Source: Cheiracanthium punctorium
Lineage: Eukaryota; Arthropoda; Arachnida; Araneae; Cheiracanthiidae
Length of the DNA: 64,000 nucleotides
NCBI GenBank assembly: GCA_038373885.1
Contig: JAWZYV010014418.1
Coordinates: 1,054,001 to 1,118,000 of the forward strand
Direction: 5' to 3'
Part shown: in pieces, positions 37,023-48,599 of the stretch
How positions within the stretch are numbered: the first letter of the stretch is position 1
How the letters are laid out: each line of letters starts with the position of its first letter
The notes under the pieces: generated by a model
What the model was told of the DNA's origin: nothing
What the model saw: only the letters and a program-made list of their open reading frames with translations
Database searches by the model: none
Position numbers and translations under genes: made by a program

Positions 37023-37338
37023 GCTGGAATGGAACAATCGAAACCGTCCGTTAAGTTTCAGTCATCAAGAATTTGTTTCAGAACGAATTAGAAACCGTCA
37101 GCTTCGTCATAGTTACAGCCAAAGAGAAGTATCTCGTCATTCTCGTGAAGATAGCGTAGATTCGCTGGCAGATTCATCTGCAGATATAAAGAAGCAGCTC
37201 AGCGTGGAGTCTGTCAACAATTGGCCTAATTGTCCAGCAATTACGAAGTCTACCCCGCATTTGGCACAAGGGCGATCTCAACGACTTTCAACCTCATCCA
37301 CTGGGAGCTTGTTGCAATCAGAACCTGATGAAGCAGCG
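37023..37338 (+). CDS. Internal coding exon of a scaffold-type gene (Shroom-like candidate), upstream exon
   Basis: The exon is bounded by a T-rich tract ending in AG (37021-37022) and a consensus GTAAGT donor starting at 37339. The open frame codes about 105 residues beginning L-E-W-N-N-R-N-R-P and ending S-E-P-D-E-A-A. It enters in phase 2 (one base completes a split codon) and leaves in phase 0, matching the next exon exactly. The peptide is basic and Arg/Ser-rich (HSYSQREVSRHSREDSVDSL, then a DSSADIKKQLS stretch and RLSTSSTGSLL), typical of a phosphorylated disordered linker. No folded domain is visible. An in-frame ATG at 36970 lies in the upstream intron and is probably not a real start, because a good acceptor separates it from the exon. 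The Shroom name rests mainly on the next exon and is uncertain. Confidence 0.82.
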
Positions 37339-37891
37339 GTAAGTAACTTGTATTCATCTTTAACAATGGAATTGATTTCTTAATTTTCTGTTTTCTTCAT
37401 AATATACTATAAACTGGATTGCATAAGAATCTGTGACGTCATCAAATAATCATGGGTGGGTTTTTTTTTTTGTTTTTTTTTAAATCCCGGTTTCATCGTA
37501 AGTAAAATTTAGACTCTGGCCTTAACTTTAGTGCATGATCTGATAGTGATAAAGTCACTGACTCCGTGCTGGTAACAGCTACTGCTATAATGTTAATGCT
37601 TCCATTTCCAAACGTTTAGCCAAGTTTAAAATTTTAAGGATATGTATAATCTTACATAATGACTTAGAACATTTTAGTTTTTAAAGCATGGGTGCTCTTT
37701 CTTGTTCTGATTAAGTTTATTTTAAAAAATTGTGTCTTTGAGTGTATGAAAAATTGCATTTACTGGCTGGCATAGATGAATAAAGGCAAATTTTATTTTT
37801 TATACTAGAAACTACTTCTAAGTGATATGTTAATGATTTTATGTCTGCCTGATATTTATTAAAGAAACTCTTTTTTATACTTCTTTTTTAG
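37339..37891 (+). other. Intron between the two coding exons
   Basis: This is a 553-bp phase-0 intron starting GTAAGTAACT and ending in a T-rich tract plus AG at 37890-37891. Its ends keep the flanking frames joined without a stop (…DEAA then SGNMVTRR…). It is AT-rich with T-runs near 37459-37482 and holds no recognisable mobile element. Confidence 0.85.
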
Positions 37892-40348
37892 AGTGGCAAT
37901 ATGGTGACTAGAAGGTTCAAGAAAGGCTCGGTATATGACACCCTAGCGTCAACCAGCGGGCTTGATTTTTCTCCTGTTGTTCAGCTAAAGACATATAACA
38001 GAAGGGATGATAGTGTTCCATCTCAAGTCTGTAAACCGTCTGATAAACTATGGGAGAAGGCATCAAAAATTTCCCGTAATAGCCCTACTAAAGATGATGT
38101 GGTTTTTTACAAAGAAAAACCAAAGGAAGAAACTGCCGATGCAAATTCTGGTTCCTCAAACAAATTAAATTTGCAAGAAAGCAGAAATTCATTTACAACG
38201 TCTGCCCAATCCGATGGAAATGATTCTGCAAGGTGTATTGCAGCTCATGAAAAATACCCGTCCTGGCCCACTCCTTCTTCGCAACCACCATCTGTTGCAC
38301 AGAGGTCTCATTCGTGGACTGGTCAAACTGACTATTCAAAAGAAAAAGTAGTTCATAACAGACCTAAAAAAGGAAATCAGTTTAAAATAGCCACAAATCA
38401 TTTGCAACCTGTTTTGGAACGTGCGCCTGATTATAATTCGAATAAAAATTCTGAGAATTATTGTCCTCAAGAAAGAAAAAGCAGTGCTGAAAGCTATAAT
38501 CGTCAGTATCCAAGCTCTAGTACTGATGAGTGCAATACAAATGAATTTGATTTTGATGCCTTTCATGCTGTTCCGTGCATACCACAGTGTTATGAAGAAA
38601 AAGATTACACAATTCATTCACCCCCTGAACGTGATATTTCATCCTCATCGTCTGCAACTGGTACTAATGATGAATCCCAAAGAGATGAATCAAATGGCTT
38701 TCTTAATCGATATGATGATGTTTCGCATCATGCTCAATATTCAGTTCCTCTTTCATCTGGTTTTAGCAAACAAAGGAATATCGATAGTAAAGAAATGCCA
38801 ACAGAACACGATACACCATTTCTCGACAGATTACGTTTAGATAATGCTTGGCAAATGCCACCTCCCCCTGTTCCAATGATCCCTGCAGCTGCCGGACAAC
38901 AACCCCCACCCCCACCCCCACCCCCACCACAACCACAGCAGTTGCAACCCCAAGGTAATGATTTTGAATTATCCAGTGAGAATGGTACGTGGATGGGAAG
39001 CATGGAAAGTAGTAGCCATGGTCGAGGCGTTCCTAAATGGCAAGGTTCATACAGCGATTTAAGTACTCTCAGCACTCAGTTGTCGAACAGAAGCTCATTG
39101 TTTGATAGCGGACATTCTACTATGCCCGAAAGTGGCCGTTTGTCACCACAGTCCTCTTGTGATAGTTCTGTCCCAAGTTTACTTCTGGAATGTCCTACAC
39201 GTGCGCAAGTTGTCGCTAGACATGGCTGTCCTCGGGAAATTATTGCACATAGTGCGCGTGTGCAGCAGCCTGAAAGACACGGATCCGAGAGTATTCTATA
39301 CTATGCTTCTGGTTCATCAAGTCGAATGAATGCTGAATCAAAAATAGGAGCCAAAAAATCAGAACCAGTTGCAGCTAATGGAAATCAAAAAAGTCCTGAA
39401 GAAGGAATGTATCGTAGCCATGCCTCGGTGACTCTATCGCCATCCCATTCAAAACTGAACTCTCACGAAGTGCCTGATTGCCAAAATAAAACTAATAAGT
39501 GCCCTTCTCGACAAGATTCTAGAAAGAGCTCGAATTCATTTTCATCGGAAGATTCATTCCCCCGTTCACGAAGCCATTGTGGAGATGATACTTCTGGTTC
39601 TTCGTCTGATGTTAGTAACATTACGTGCATTTCCAATTATAAAGGTCCAGCCAAATCAAAGAGCTTAAAAGAATCTCCGTCTGGTCGTGATGTTGCAAAG
39701 CATACTGGCTCGGGACAATCTATTCCTAAATACAAAAACGGATATGAGCAACCAAAAAGTATGGAAGAATTTCCAAGAAAATTTTCCATTCCAGAATCTG
39801 ACAAAAGGCAGAGAGTATCTGATCCTGAATTGAAAGCAATTCAAAAGCAAGCTGTCATGTCTTTTTACCAAAGAATGTCTCTAGCTGAATCAATAAAATC
39901 CGAGCAAAAATCAGGGCAGCAACCGCCTTCCGATAAGGATGCTCCGCCTCCATATGAAGCAGCAGCTCATTCACGGAAGAATATGTATCCACCAAGACTC
40001 TCTCTCGTGCCTAAAAAGATAAATAATCCTTGGGAAGCTAGACATTCTAATCAGATACCGGCTCAAACTCATATGCCAAATTATAAGCCTTCGGACAATG
40101 GACTACTTAATCACAGTAAATCTGTTCCTAATCTGGTGGCATTGAAAGGACAAAATTTAGAGGTAACCCCTAGTCAGCCAGTTTATAAACGATCTTACAC
40201 TGGATCTCCATGGCCCAAAGGAAATGATTCCATTAACCAGCAGGCTCAGAAAAAGAGAGGTTCTCCCTTGGTGAAAGATGAAGTTATATCTTGGGATCAG
40301 CTGCCTAATGTTCTGGAAAAGAGAAAGGAAGCAGTCAAAAAAGAAAAA
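37892..40348 (+). CDS. Large internal coding exon of a disordered scaffold protein (Shroom-like candidate)
   Basis: This is a 2457-bp uninterrupted frame (819 codons), by far the longest in the window. It starts after a T-rich AG acceptor and ends …KKEK at a GTAAGT donor (40349), phase 0 at both ends. The continuous frame could start at ATG 37901, but the acceptor adds S-G-N and joins it to the upstream exon. The protein is rich in Ser, Pro, Gln and Asn. Visible features by residue of this exon: a polyproline block at about 320-350 (SH3/EVH1/profilin-type ligand) followed by Gln; a Ser-rich stretch with DSGHSTMPESGRLSPQSSCD at about 400; a conserved-looking RVSDPELKAIQKQAVMSFYQ at about 641; a PPPY WW-ligand at about 684; SWDQLP and a basic, probably helical tail at about 798-819. 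Polyproline plus an S-[DE]-P-E segment resembles the ASD1 region of Shroom proteins, which bind actin and, through ASD2, Rho-kinase. The PDZ and ASD2 regions would lie outside the window. Another cytoskeletal or junction scaffold is possible. Confidence in the exon is high; in the family it is about 0.4. Confidence 0.85.
38852..38949 (+). repeat. Coding CCCCCA microsatellite giving a polyproline/Gln tract
   Basis: Within the large exon, a run of CCCCCA-type units encodes nine or more consecutive prolines followed by PQPQQLQPQ. A short PPPPVPMIP segment lies just upstream. Such tracts bind SH3, EVH1 or profilin domains and often vary in length between alleles. Confidence 0.85.
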
Positions 40349-43300
40349 GTAAGTATTATTTTGCAGTTATTTCTTTTTTTTAATCAAGATGGGTTTCAAT
40401 TTATTTTTTTGTTGCCATATCCAGCTATCTTATCTGACCAGTTTCTTTTCCGTAATTTAATTTCTTCATGCTTTCTCGAACCCTTACTGATATGAAGCCA
40501 GTGGGGAAACTTCCTCAACACACTAAAGCTCTTAAAAGTTAATGCGATAAAGTAACTATCATATCGAAAAGTCAGTCCATTCTTATCCTTTCGTAATGAG
40601 TTGGCTCTTTTTACTCTTCCGTTAGATGAGTCCCTTGTTTTTCCGATCAGCATTAATCGAAATGACATTATTATGGTTTCATACAGTTATAAGTTCAGTA
40701 TATTCAAATGAAAAGAATCACATTAAAAAAACAACTTTCATTTGATTTTGTGAGATTAAAATTAATCCAGCGAAAGCTTATTTTTCAGCTAGAAACTTCA
40801 TTTTTCTTTAAATAATTCTCCTCTAGTATTAATTATAGTAATTTTTAAATTGTTTAATTTACACTGTTTTAATAGCTGAAGTGAACATGAAATGAAATTT
40901 TTTCTGCACTAGGTAAATTAATGTTTTGCCAATATATCTTGCCTCAGATAGGCCATATTTAGCTTGTTTATTAATTAAATTACTGCAGTAGAAAGCTGTT
41001 TACGCTTTCTAAAAAACAAAATATCCACTATTCGAGATCCAATTAATTTATTGAACATTTTGTTTTAGTACATGCTTTTACTTTAAAAGAACAGTCAACT
41101 GTTGAATTCGTGGGCTTATCTTTTGTTTATTGTGTCTCGATTATCATTAGTCTGTGATGTACATTGTATTAGGTGCAGCCTTTACATCTATTATTCCCAT
41201 ACCGATTTAGCCCAAAGATATTTGAAGTGCGTCAATTCCACCATTACCTTCTACATCCAACGTCTTTTCAAACTGAAATCACAATCAGTTAGATGTCATT
41301 ATCGTCTGGAAGCTAGTTTCATTTATTTTCTAAGACTCCATATAGATTAGTCTTCAAACTCTGGCACATTTTAGAGATAATGAACACTGCGAATTTTGCA
41401 TTTTAATGTTTATTTGAAAAGAAATGGTATTGTTATAAGAATGCTCACATATAGACCAATATAGAGAGCTAGCTATTTCTACGGCAGAAACTTTCAAACA
41501 TACATACGTAGTAGAAACTATTTTTAAACAACTTAATGGATTTTGATAAATTAAATAGTACAGTGGCACGTAGACATTACATGGGCTGCAACGTTTACTA
41601 ACTGCGAATGCTGAATATGTCAAAACTTAATGTACAGTTTAAGTAGCAAAGCAGTATCGGCTTGCATTATTCCGCTAATGTTAGTGCGTTGACTTAAGGA
41701 ATTATTTATCCATTTTTGAGGATTGGAAATAGTTCATTGTAAAACCAATGTAAGCCGAATGTTGCGTCCGAACTCCTTTCCACACCTTTTTAATTTTTCA
41801 AACTCATAATAAATATATATACTCACTTGGCATTTTAATTCCTTGTGTTGGATATTTAAAGCATGTTTCCTTGCTCTGAAATGAAGTCACAATAGAATTG
41901 TTTATTGCGAAACAGGGTAAGATTTAAAAAAAAAAATCCAGTTCACAAAATTGTACTTTTAATGATGGGAAATTAACTTTTCCCTCAACTCCTTACTTGC
42001 ATTCCAGAATACAAATTGTTCCTTAACATTTCAGCGGGATTTAATTTTAAACGTGACATTTGCTTTCCCCAGAAGGCTTTTCATTGGTCAATTCAGTCTC
42101 ACACTTAATTGGAAGAAGACATGCGCGACTTTCTCTGCTCATAAAAAATATCCCCTTTAAAAATACTGCACATACACAAAAGAAAAGGGAAAAAATGCGA
42201 CGTACTTCTCATTCTTATTTACATGTGACTCATTAACGAATGGAAAGATCTGACTGAAGTGTCAAACTTAAAGCTTAGACCCAAATTAATTCCTTACTTC
42301 CTCCCCCCCCCCCATTCCCCATTTTTTCGATATCTATTTTTTTTTTTATTTATACGTATATATATATTCTTTTCTCAGCTTTTGTCGTTGATTTCTTCTG
42401 GAGCATTCTAATCTGTATTTCTCTCTCCTTAGCCTGATCTGCATATAGTTTTCTTGCTGTAGGTATTCCTTAAAGATTTAAAGCTGGAGGGTAATAAAAT
42501 GATAGGAGGGAAAAAAAGTGACTCGGAGAATTAAAATGAAGGGGGGGGGGTGATTATCAGAAAATTGCAGTGAGGCTGCAGCTTGCATTTGTTCGTGAAA
42601 ATAAAGTAGTTTGATAGAAAACTTTCTTTTAATCCTATACGTTAATTTTACTCTTTTTAGAAGACAATATAAAGGGACGGATTAAATAATTCTTGTATTA
42701 TTTAACCGTATTGAGTGTTTTATAATGCTTAATTTTTCGTTTGACATTTTTCTTTTGGTTCAGTCTTTCTCTACAATCTAATTGCTTAGCATTTTTAAGA
42801 TTGAAATTTTGATTTTTTAAATGGTATTGTCTCATCTCCCCTCCACCCTCTATATATGTGTGATGTATATTTTTTTTCTCCTTTTCAAGAAAATAATTTA
42901 TATTTTCCCGGCATTTAAAATTACTTTTTGAAGCGAAAAATGCAAATATATTCAGTAGTTTTTATTCTTTCAGCTAAAATCACTAGGAGGTAATTATCTT
43001 AACATTAGACTTTATTATATATATTTTTTCAACATAAGAGTATTGAAAAATTTATAACCATTTATAGGCAAACCTTGTCTTGTCTGACGACGCCCCAACC
43101 AAAATTATAGTCACAGTTAAAAAATGTTAAAGTTAAAAAAACATATTTAGCTAGACTTTATTTACTTGGTTTTTCATAATTTATTTCCTTAATTAAAAAA
43201 AAATTCTTAACACCAGGTATATAATTATCTTACGTACTAGCTTTAAAAACACGCTCTTTAGAATAAAGTAGTTAATCAAGTAAGCATTTTTACATTTCTA

Positions 43301-43468
43301 AAAACCATGATTTACGCGTATTTCAATTATTATGCGTCCTGAATGTGATTGTTTTACAATTTCAAGGAGAAACATTTTATATTGTATAACATGTTATGAA
43401 ATGAATCTTAAGGGCGGAAGCCTATAATAAATTAGCAATAAATAAATAATTACACGTACGGATATATA
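40349..43468. other. Probable intron downstream of the large exon
   Basis: Starts with the GTAAGT donor. C-run at about 42302-42313, G-run at about 42541-42550. No exon or element was recognised. Confidence 0.6.
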
Positions 43469-43470
43469 TA

Positions 43471-44247
43471 CAGGGTGGCCATAATTAAACTGCAAGTGTT
43501 CAAGGGGTTCTAGAGAGAAAACTACCAGGAATATTCCAGTGAAACTTGGTATTTGCATGTTTCAGAACATGCGCAAGTCCAATATGCAATTAAAAAAAAT
43601 CGCCATTTTCACCCGATAGATGGCGCTATATTGTGCTTCAATGCTTATGGACGTCATATATGCAAATTTTAAGCCCATCGAACAGTGTAAAAACAAGACC
43701 ACATTGAGTAATGGTCAATCTTGACTCTGAAAAAGAAGGAACGTCCATTGTTAGTGAAGATATTCTATCAGAATGGTAGCAATTATTCAGCTACTCTGAA
43801 AGAATACCTTCGTATGAAACGATTAAAGAGGTCCAATGAGTGTCGATGAGCATAAATAATGGTTTAATTGTTTTCCAAAGCGTCTCTATGAATTGTTTAA
43901 TTTGTGATCTTAATTTACGTTAACTTTTGATTACATGTTACTGTAAAAATTTAATTACTGAAGCGAATTGTATGGAATTTTGATAAACTGTAAATGATTT
44001 TTTATATTGTTTATATGCCTCTTAGAATGTCGCTATGCTCTGTCTATCGGTTTTGGAAGTTGTATATGCTACCGGTGAGCTTTGAAATACGGTACAGCGC
44101 CATCTATCGGGTGAAAATAACGATTTTTTTGCATATTTGACTTGCTCATGTTCTAAAACATGTAGGTACCAAATTTCACTGGAATATTCTCGGTAGTTTT
44201 CTCTCCAGCACCCCTTGAACACTTGCAGTTTAATTATGGCCACCCTG
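43471..44247 (+). mobile_element. Mariner-type element, 777 bp, with ~155-bp terminal inverted repeats
   Basis: The ends CAGGGTGGCCATAATTAAAC and its exact complement are bordered by TA on both sides (43469-43470, 44248-44249). The inverted repeats run about 155 bp (43471-43627, 44093-44247) at roughly 88-90% identity, including a shared CACCCGATAGATGGCGCT block. Between them lies only the start of a transposase, so most of the gene is deleted. Confidence 0.9.
43711..43849 (+). pseudogene. Mariner-like transposase N-terminal remnant (DUF4817-like helix-turn-helix)
   Basis: An ATG at 43711 reads MVNLDSEK. A one-base shift in the A-rich run then leads into ERPLLVKIFYQNGSNYSATL and KEYLRMKRLKRS, ending at TGA 43847-43849. 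The pattern (R-x-x-x-V-K-x-[FY]-Y-x-N-G…A-x-L-[RK]-E-Y-R) is the N-terminal helix-turn-helix seen in many arthropod mariner-like transposases. The catalytic domain is absent. Confidence 0.8.
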
Positions 44248-44249
44248 TA

Positions 44250-44627
44250 CTTGGTTGTCGGATCTGCAGATCAATTTTTTAATACGGAGCGTCAAGTATA
44301 GCGTAATTATTTAATTTCTACTATCAAAATTATAAAGCGCAATAATTATTTTATAATATTTCTTTCATTTAGTAAATCTAGAATGTTTGAATCGTAGAGT
44401 TTGCTGTCAAGATTCTATGTCATTATGACCCACCGAACGTCTTGTAAAACCTCCTAAGTTAGAAAAGTATAATTTTGACAACCTTGTATATATCCAAAGT
44501 AAATTAAAATGACTGAAACATATCATCATACCTCCAAGAAACAGCAATACAGTGAGCCATCACGTGTGAAAAAGGAAGTTAGTATAAGAAATAGTTCTTG
44601 AATTGAAAATTGGAAATATATGTATAC
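44250..44627. other. AT-rich non-coding DNA between elements
   Basis: Nothing recognised. Confidence 0.45.
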
Positions 44628-44635
44628 GCCCTGGG

Positions 44636-44818
44636 CAGGAGCGTAGCCAAGGCGCGGGATATGGAGTGAGAACAACCCCCCCCCCCCCCCATGAGGAATT
44701 TTTTGCTGTACAAAATGTGCATTCTTCACTCTCTTATCACACACACGTATACATATATGTGAGTCGCAGTAGTCGTACCCCCCCCCCCCGAAATGAAAAA
44801 TTTCTGGCTACGCCACTG
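44636..44818. mobile_element. hAT-like MITE, CAGTGGCGTAGCC family, inverted copy
   Basis: A 183-bp element with ends CAGGAGCGTAGCC and the complement of CAGTGGCGTAGCC. The flanks GCCCTGGG (44628-44635) and GCCCTCGG (44819-44826) match at 7 of 8 bases. Its interior (ACACACGTATACATATATGTG and the C-runs) is inverted relative to 31515-31685. Confidence 0.9.
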
Positions 44819-44826
44819 GCCCTCGG

Positions 44827-46218
44827 TCATATTGGCCAATATTTTCAAATGCAATAATATAAATACACGCATGATAAATTATTATTTAATTCTATGAAAG
44901 ACCATTACTTCATGTTCAGACAAATCGAAGTGATAATATTAGAAAGGTCTGAACATTTTACGAGCTGTAAAAGCTCAACGTAACTGCTGTTGTGTATCAT
45001 CATAGTTTATACTTGTCCTGAATTTATTACTTTTTAAGTTTAAAATGTAATTTCACTATTAAATAAAATAGAACCGTTATGAAAATGTCTACTTCCTGTC
45101 TATGATACTGCAATTTAAGCAATTAATCATTTCCCTGCTCTTAATATTTCTGACTAATATAGTAGTCCACTTTTCTACTTGTACGATTGAATTAAAAATA
45201 TTCTTTAACATTGATTTTTAACAGAAAAATAGATTTATATATTTTTACCGTTATAATATTTTTTAATATTCTACCTTTGCAAGTAAAAGTATTTAAAATA
45301 GTGCTTGTATTCTTTTTGACTTTCAAGTTGCTTGACATAGTTCTCCCCTAGAATTTTGCGAAGAAGAAGTGCGACAGACTTTGACGAATCCCCCAGCTTA
45401 CCTTTTACTCCAAGAAAATAAAAGGAGCAAATCGAGTTTCCTTCCCATTATTTTTTGAATTGTCTGGTTATGTTACGGAGGAAGGAAATAAAAATATCTC
45501 CAAAGAAGTCATAGCTTTTATTTGGTTTACATCGACAAATGCAATCTCTTCCACGCCAAATTATATTTTCTTCCTAAGTGGTCGTGCGCCTAGTTATGGA
45601 CTGAAAAGGACTCGCAAAAGTGCCTTTTGGATCTCTTAAAATAAAAATATAAATAAATGTCCAGGGAGTGTATACACATTTGGAAACTACCTTCTTTCAC
45701 ACTGCATCGTAGTGCCTTGATGAATAAGTTCAAATACATTTTGAATTCATTTCGAATGCTTATCTTGTAATTTAAATAAATTCGTGCTTTCTCAAAAAAT
45801 ACATAAATGTTTGACAGTTTTTCATTTACAGAATGGAGACAGCAGCAGTTCACTTCAACGATTTCAAATAAATCAAAAATGCAGAATTGTGTCCTGAATG
45901 ACAGAAATAAAATTTTTGTCATTTGTGCATTTTGTTTTGATTACATGCACTATATTGGGTTTGCCGAGATACATGAAAATAACGCCCTTTTTTTCAACAT
46001 TGCACGCTTTTTTTTTCTTCTTCATTGTATTTAGAGGGACGGACGAAAGACAATAGTTCTGAATTATGAGACTTCCACAGATTCATATGAATTTGCTTTA
46101 TACAGCTGAAATGCATGTGGCATTCATTTCGAAGGCTTACCTATTAATTTATGACTTACGCTCGTGTTAAAAACGCGTTTTTGGGAATTTTTCAATTTTT
46201 CCGACCTTATTTTTCTGT
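44827..46218. other. AT-rich non-coding DNA; weak exon-like stretch near 45352
   Basis: A pyrimidine tract and AG at 45350-45351 precede a short open stretch ending TAA at 45419-45421 (…RRRSATDFDESPSLPF…). The phase does not join directly to the last confirmed exon. No other gene-like signal. Confidence 0.4.
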
Positions 46219-46226
46219 TTGTCGAT

Positions 46227-46412
46227 TGGGAATAGATGCGAGCCGATTTTTTTGCGAGGCAGAGTTTTATAGCTTTTTATCGGGACTAGAGAAACATTTT
46301 TAACGTTACAATACAAGGATTTGGGGCAACAGTACAAGGATTTTGAGACAAAGCTTTTCGACTGTTTCCCGCGGCGAGACAGGCCTATTTTTTCATCTCA
46401 CGTCCATCCCTA
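46227..46412. mobile_element. hAT-like MITE, TAGGGATGGACGCGAG family, copy 3 (decayed)
   Basis: The right end is the complement of TAGGGATGGACGTGAGATG. The left end is degenerate (TGGGAATAGATGCGAG). The flanks TTGTCGAT (46219-46226) and TTGTCGAG (46413-46420) match at 7 of 8 bases. The interior shares TTTTTAACGTTACAATACAA and GGCGAGACAGGCCTATTTTT words with copies 1 and 2. It is 186 bp and oriented like the others by these words. Confidence 0.85.
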
Positions 46413-46751
46413 TTGTCGAGTTTTCTTTGATTCTACAGTTTTTTTACATATTTGGTAACTACCTCTTGCATAGTATTGTATATCTGTGAAACACAAGTTC
46501 AAATGTATAAAATAAATTTTGAATTCATTTCGATTGATTATCTTGCAATAGATAAAAGAAAATTGTCACTAGGCAACTTACCCCAGTGTGAAAGATTTGA
46601 AAATACATAAAAAGTATAAATTTGCATTTTTGCATTTGGAATCGTGCAAATTAAAGGCATTGCATGTCTATCTACACACCCATCCTCCTCCTTAAATTTT
46701 GTTGCACATACTTTCAAACTACTGAATGAATTCAAATGTATCTGTGACAAT

Positions 46752-46908
46752 AAGGGGTGTAGCGATAAATTTTTCATGGTGGGGAGGGGGGGGGGGTTAC
46801 GACTACTGCAACTCATATATATGTTGTGTGTGTGTGAAGAAAATACATTTTGTATGACAAAAAATTCCTCATGGTGGGTTATACCACCCTCCCATAGCTA
46901 CGCCACTG
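46752..46908. mobile_element. hAT-like MITE, CAGTGGCGTAGCC family, with perfect target-site duplication
   Basis: This 157-bp copy has a degraded left end (AAGGGGTGTAGCGA) and a good right end (complement of CAGTGGCGTAGC). A perfect 8-bp duplication, GTGACAAT, flanks it at 46744-46751 and 46909-46916. The interior has ACTACTGCAACTCATATATA and AATTCCTCATGG, matching 31515-31685. Confidence 0.9.
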
Positions 46909-46916
46909 GTGACAAT

Positions 46917-48595
46917 TATTTATTTTGAATTTGAAAAGTAGTTTTTGTTTAAATAAACTGCTTTGAGAAATTCTATAAACTTGAGAGTCTTTCTTATTCC
47001 TTCGTTTTTTAAAAGTCAAAAGAATATGAACACCATCAGCTAAAAAACTGTACATAAAAATTGCTTTGTAATATTAAATATTGTATAAAATGGCATTAGT
47101 AATTTATTTATTTATTTGTATTTATTTATTTTTCAATGGAATAAATACTATGAGAAGTTTTAATCTTTTCTGTTGCGCTGAATTTTCGCTGAGCAACTTT
47201 TACTTAAGTTATTGTTGTGGAAGTCTTGGCAAATGCCTCTGAGGTTTCAGAGGCATTTGCCCAATCTTTATCCAAGTTCCTAGAATTTCCGTAAAAGGAG
47301 GATTAAGATAATTACATTTTTCATCCGCCACTTTTCATTAGTTTCCTAAATGTGAATTTGTGAATAATTTCTGCTAGTTTTCTTTTCTTGCTGCATTTGT
47401 TCGTATGTCTGTAGGTAGAGACAGTTTCGAAATTTATTATCTGAAAGCATTTCATTTAGGTCTTTACGTGGATTTTCAAGGAAAATCTTTGGCTTTATCA
47501 GCTGTTATGATTAAAAAGTTTCCATTAAACGAAGTATAGTAATGCCTTATACGAATGGTTATTATCTAAAAGGGACTTAAGTAAAATAGAATTAGTGCCC
47601 TGTTCACTGAAACATTTAGCTAATATGTGTGATAGAAAAAACTCTGTTTATTAATAGTTGATTGCATTGCGTTGTCAAAGTAATCTTACTTTACCTGAAA
47701 GAATGTCTTAGAGGAGCTACTTTTATTAAATTTGTATTGATTATTTTTTCCATTTTTAAATTAATTCGAATTTCAAGCTTTTGTATTTTTTTCCTATTAA
47801 TTTTTTATACACTGCGAGTTGTCAAAGGTTTTATTTTTTCTACTTCTCAGTTCGTTTTACTTCTTACTTCCTAATTCGTTTTGATTATTTCATAATTGAT
47901 AATTAATAATCAAGCAGTGAAATAATGTAACATAATTGTGCTGTAAAATTCATAATATCAAACTAATGCTAGTTAAATTAAGCATTTCATTTAAATTCTG
48001 TGACCATAATTTCACAATCATTTTATGTTACCTTTTTTTTTGTTATGTTTTTATGCTAATGTTTTCCAAGTGCACTTTCCCCCCAATATATCACCTTTTA
48101 TAGCTATAAGAAATAGAACATTAATTAAATTTCCTGAGTTTTTTTTCTTTATTTGCTTAACACGTCATTAGACTTTATAATAATATTTTGGTGATTTTCA
48201 TTCTGAAGTTAATACAGCTAGTTATAAATTACTATGATTCTACATTGGAAATGATTATTACGTGTTTAACATCGAATTTCAAATGGAATCAGTAGCTAAA
48301 TTTAATAAATGGCGTACTTGAAGTATACCTTTATTTTCATCTGAAAACCTAAGCCAATGTTTATCGACTTTTCATTAGTAAGACTAAATTAGAATGGAAC
48401 GGAATTTCCGCTGACGTCATGGTAACATGCTAGTTTTTTATGGAATAAATTTAACCATCTCCGAAGAAACTGACTGCTTATATTAGAGATCCTCATATGA
48501 TCCATATGTATAAACACACACTTATATATATTTTAACAAAAAATTATTAAAAAATACAATTATCGATGACTGGCACAGTATTCTTTTCGTTTTTT
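46917..48595. other. AT-rich non-coding DNA, nothing recognised
   Basis: A short palindrome-like duplication (AAATGCCTCTGAGG / CAGAGGCATTT) lies at about 47231-47259, forming a small hairpin. No gene or element otherwise. Confidence 0.5.
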
Positions 48596-48599
48596 ACCT

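Noticed and set aside
37434..37441. TGACGTCA (CRE-like palindrome) in the intron; another near 48413
   Set aside because: An 8-bp word is expected by chance in 64 kb, and there is no cluster of sites or promoter.
38336..39075. Frames on both strands overlapping the large exon
   Set aside because: They are shadows of the 819-codon exon; the sense frame has splice sites and sensible composition.
40349..40495. C-terminal extension of the large frame past 40348
   Set aside because: It reads through a perfect GTAAGT donor into Phe/Leu/Ile-rich intronic sequence.
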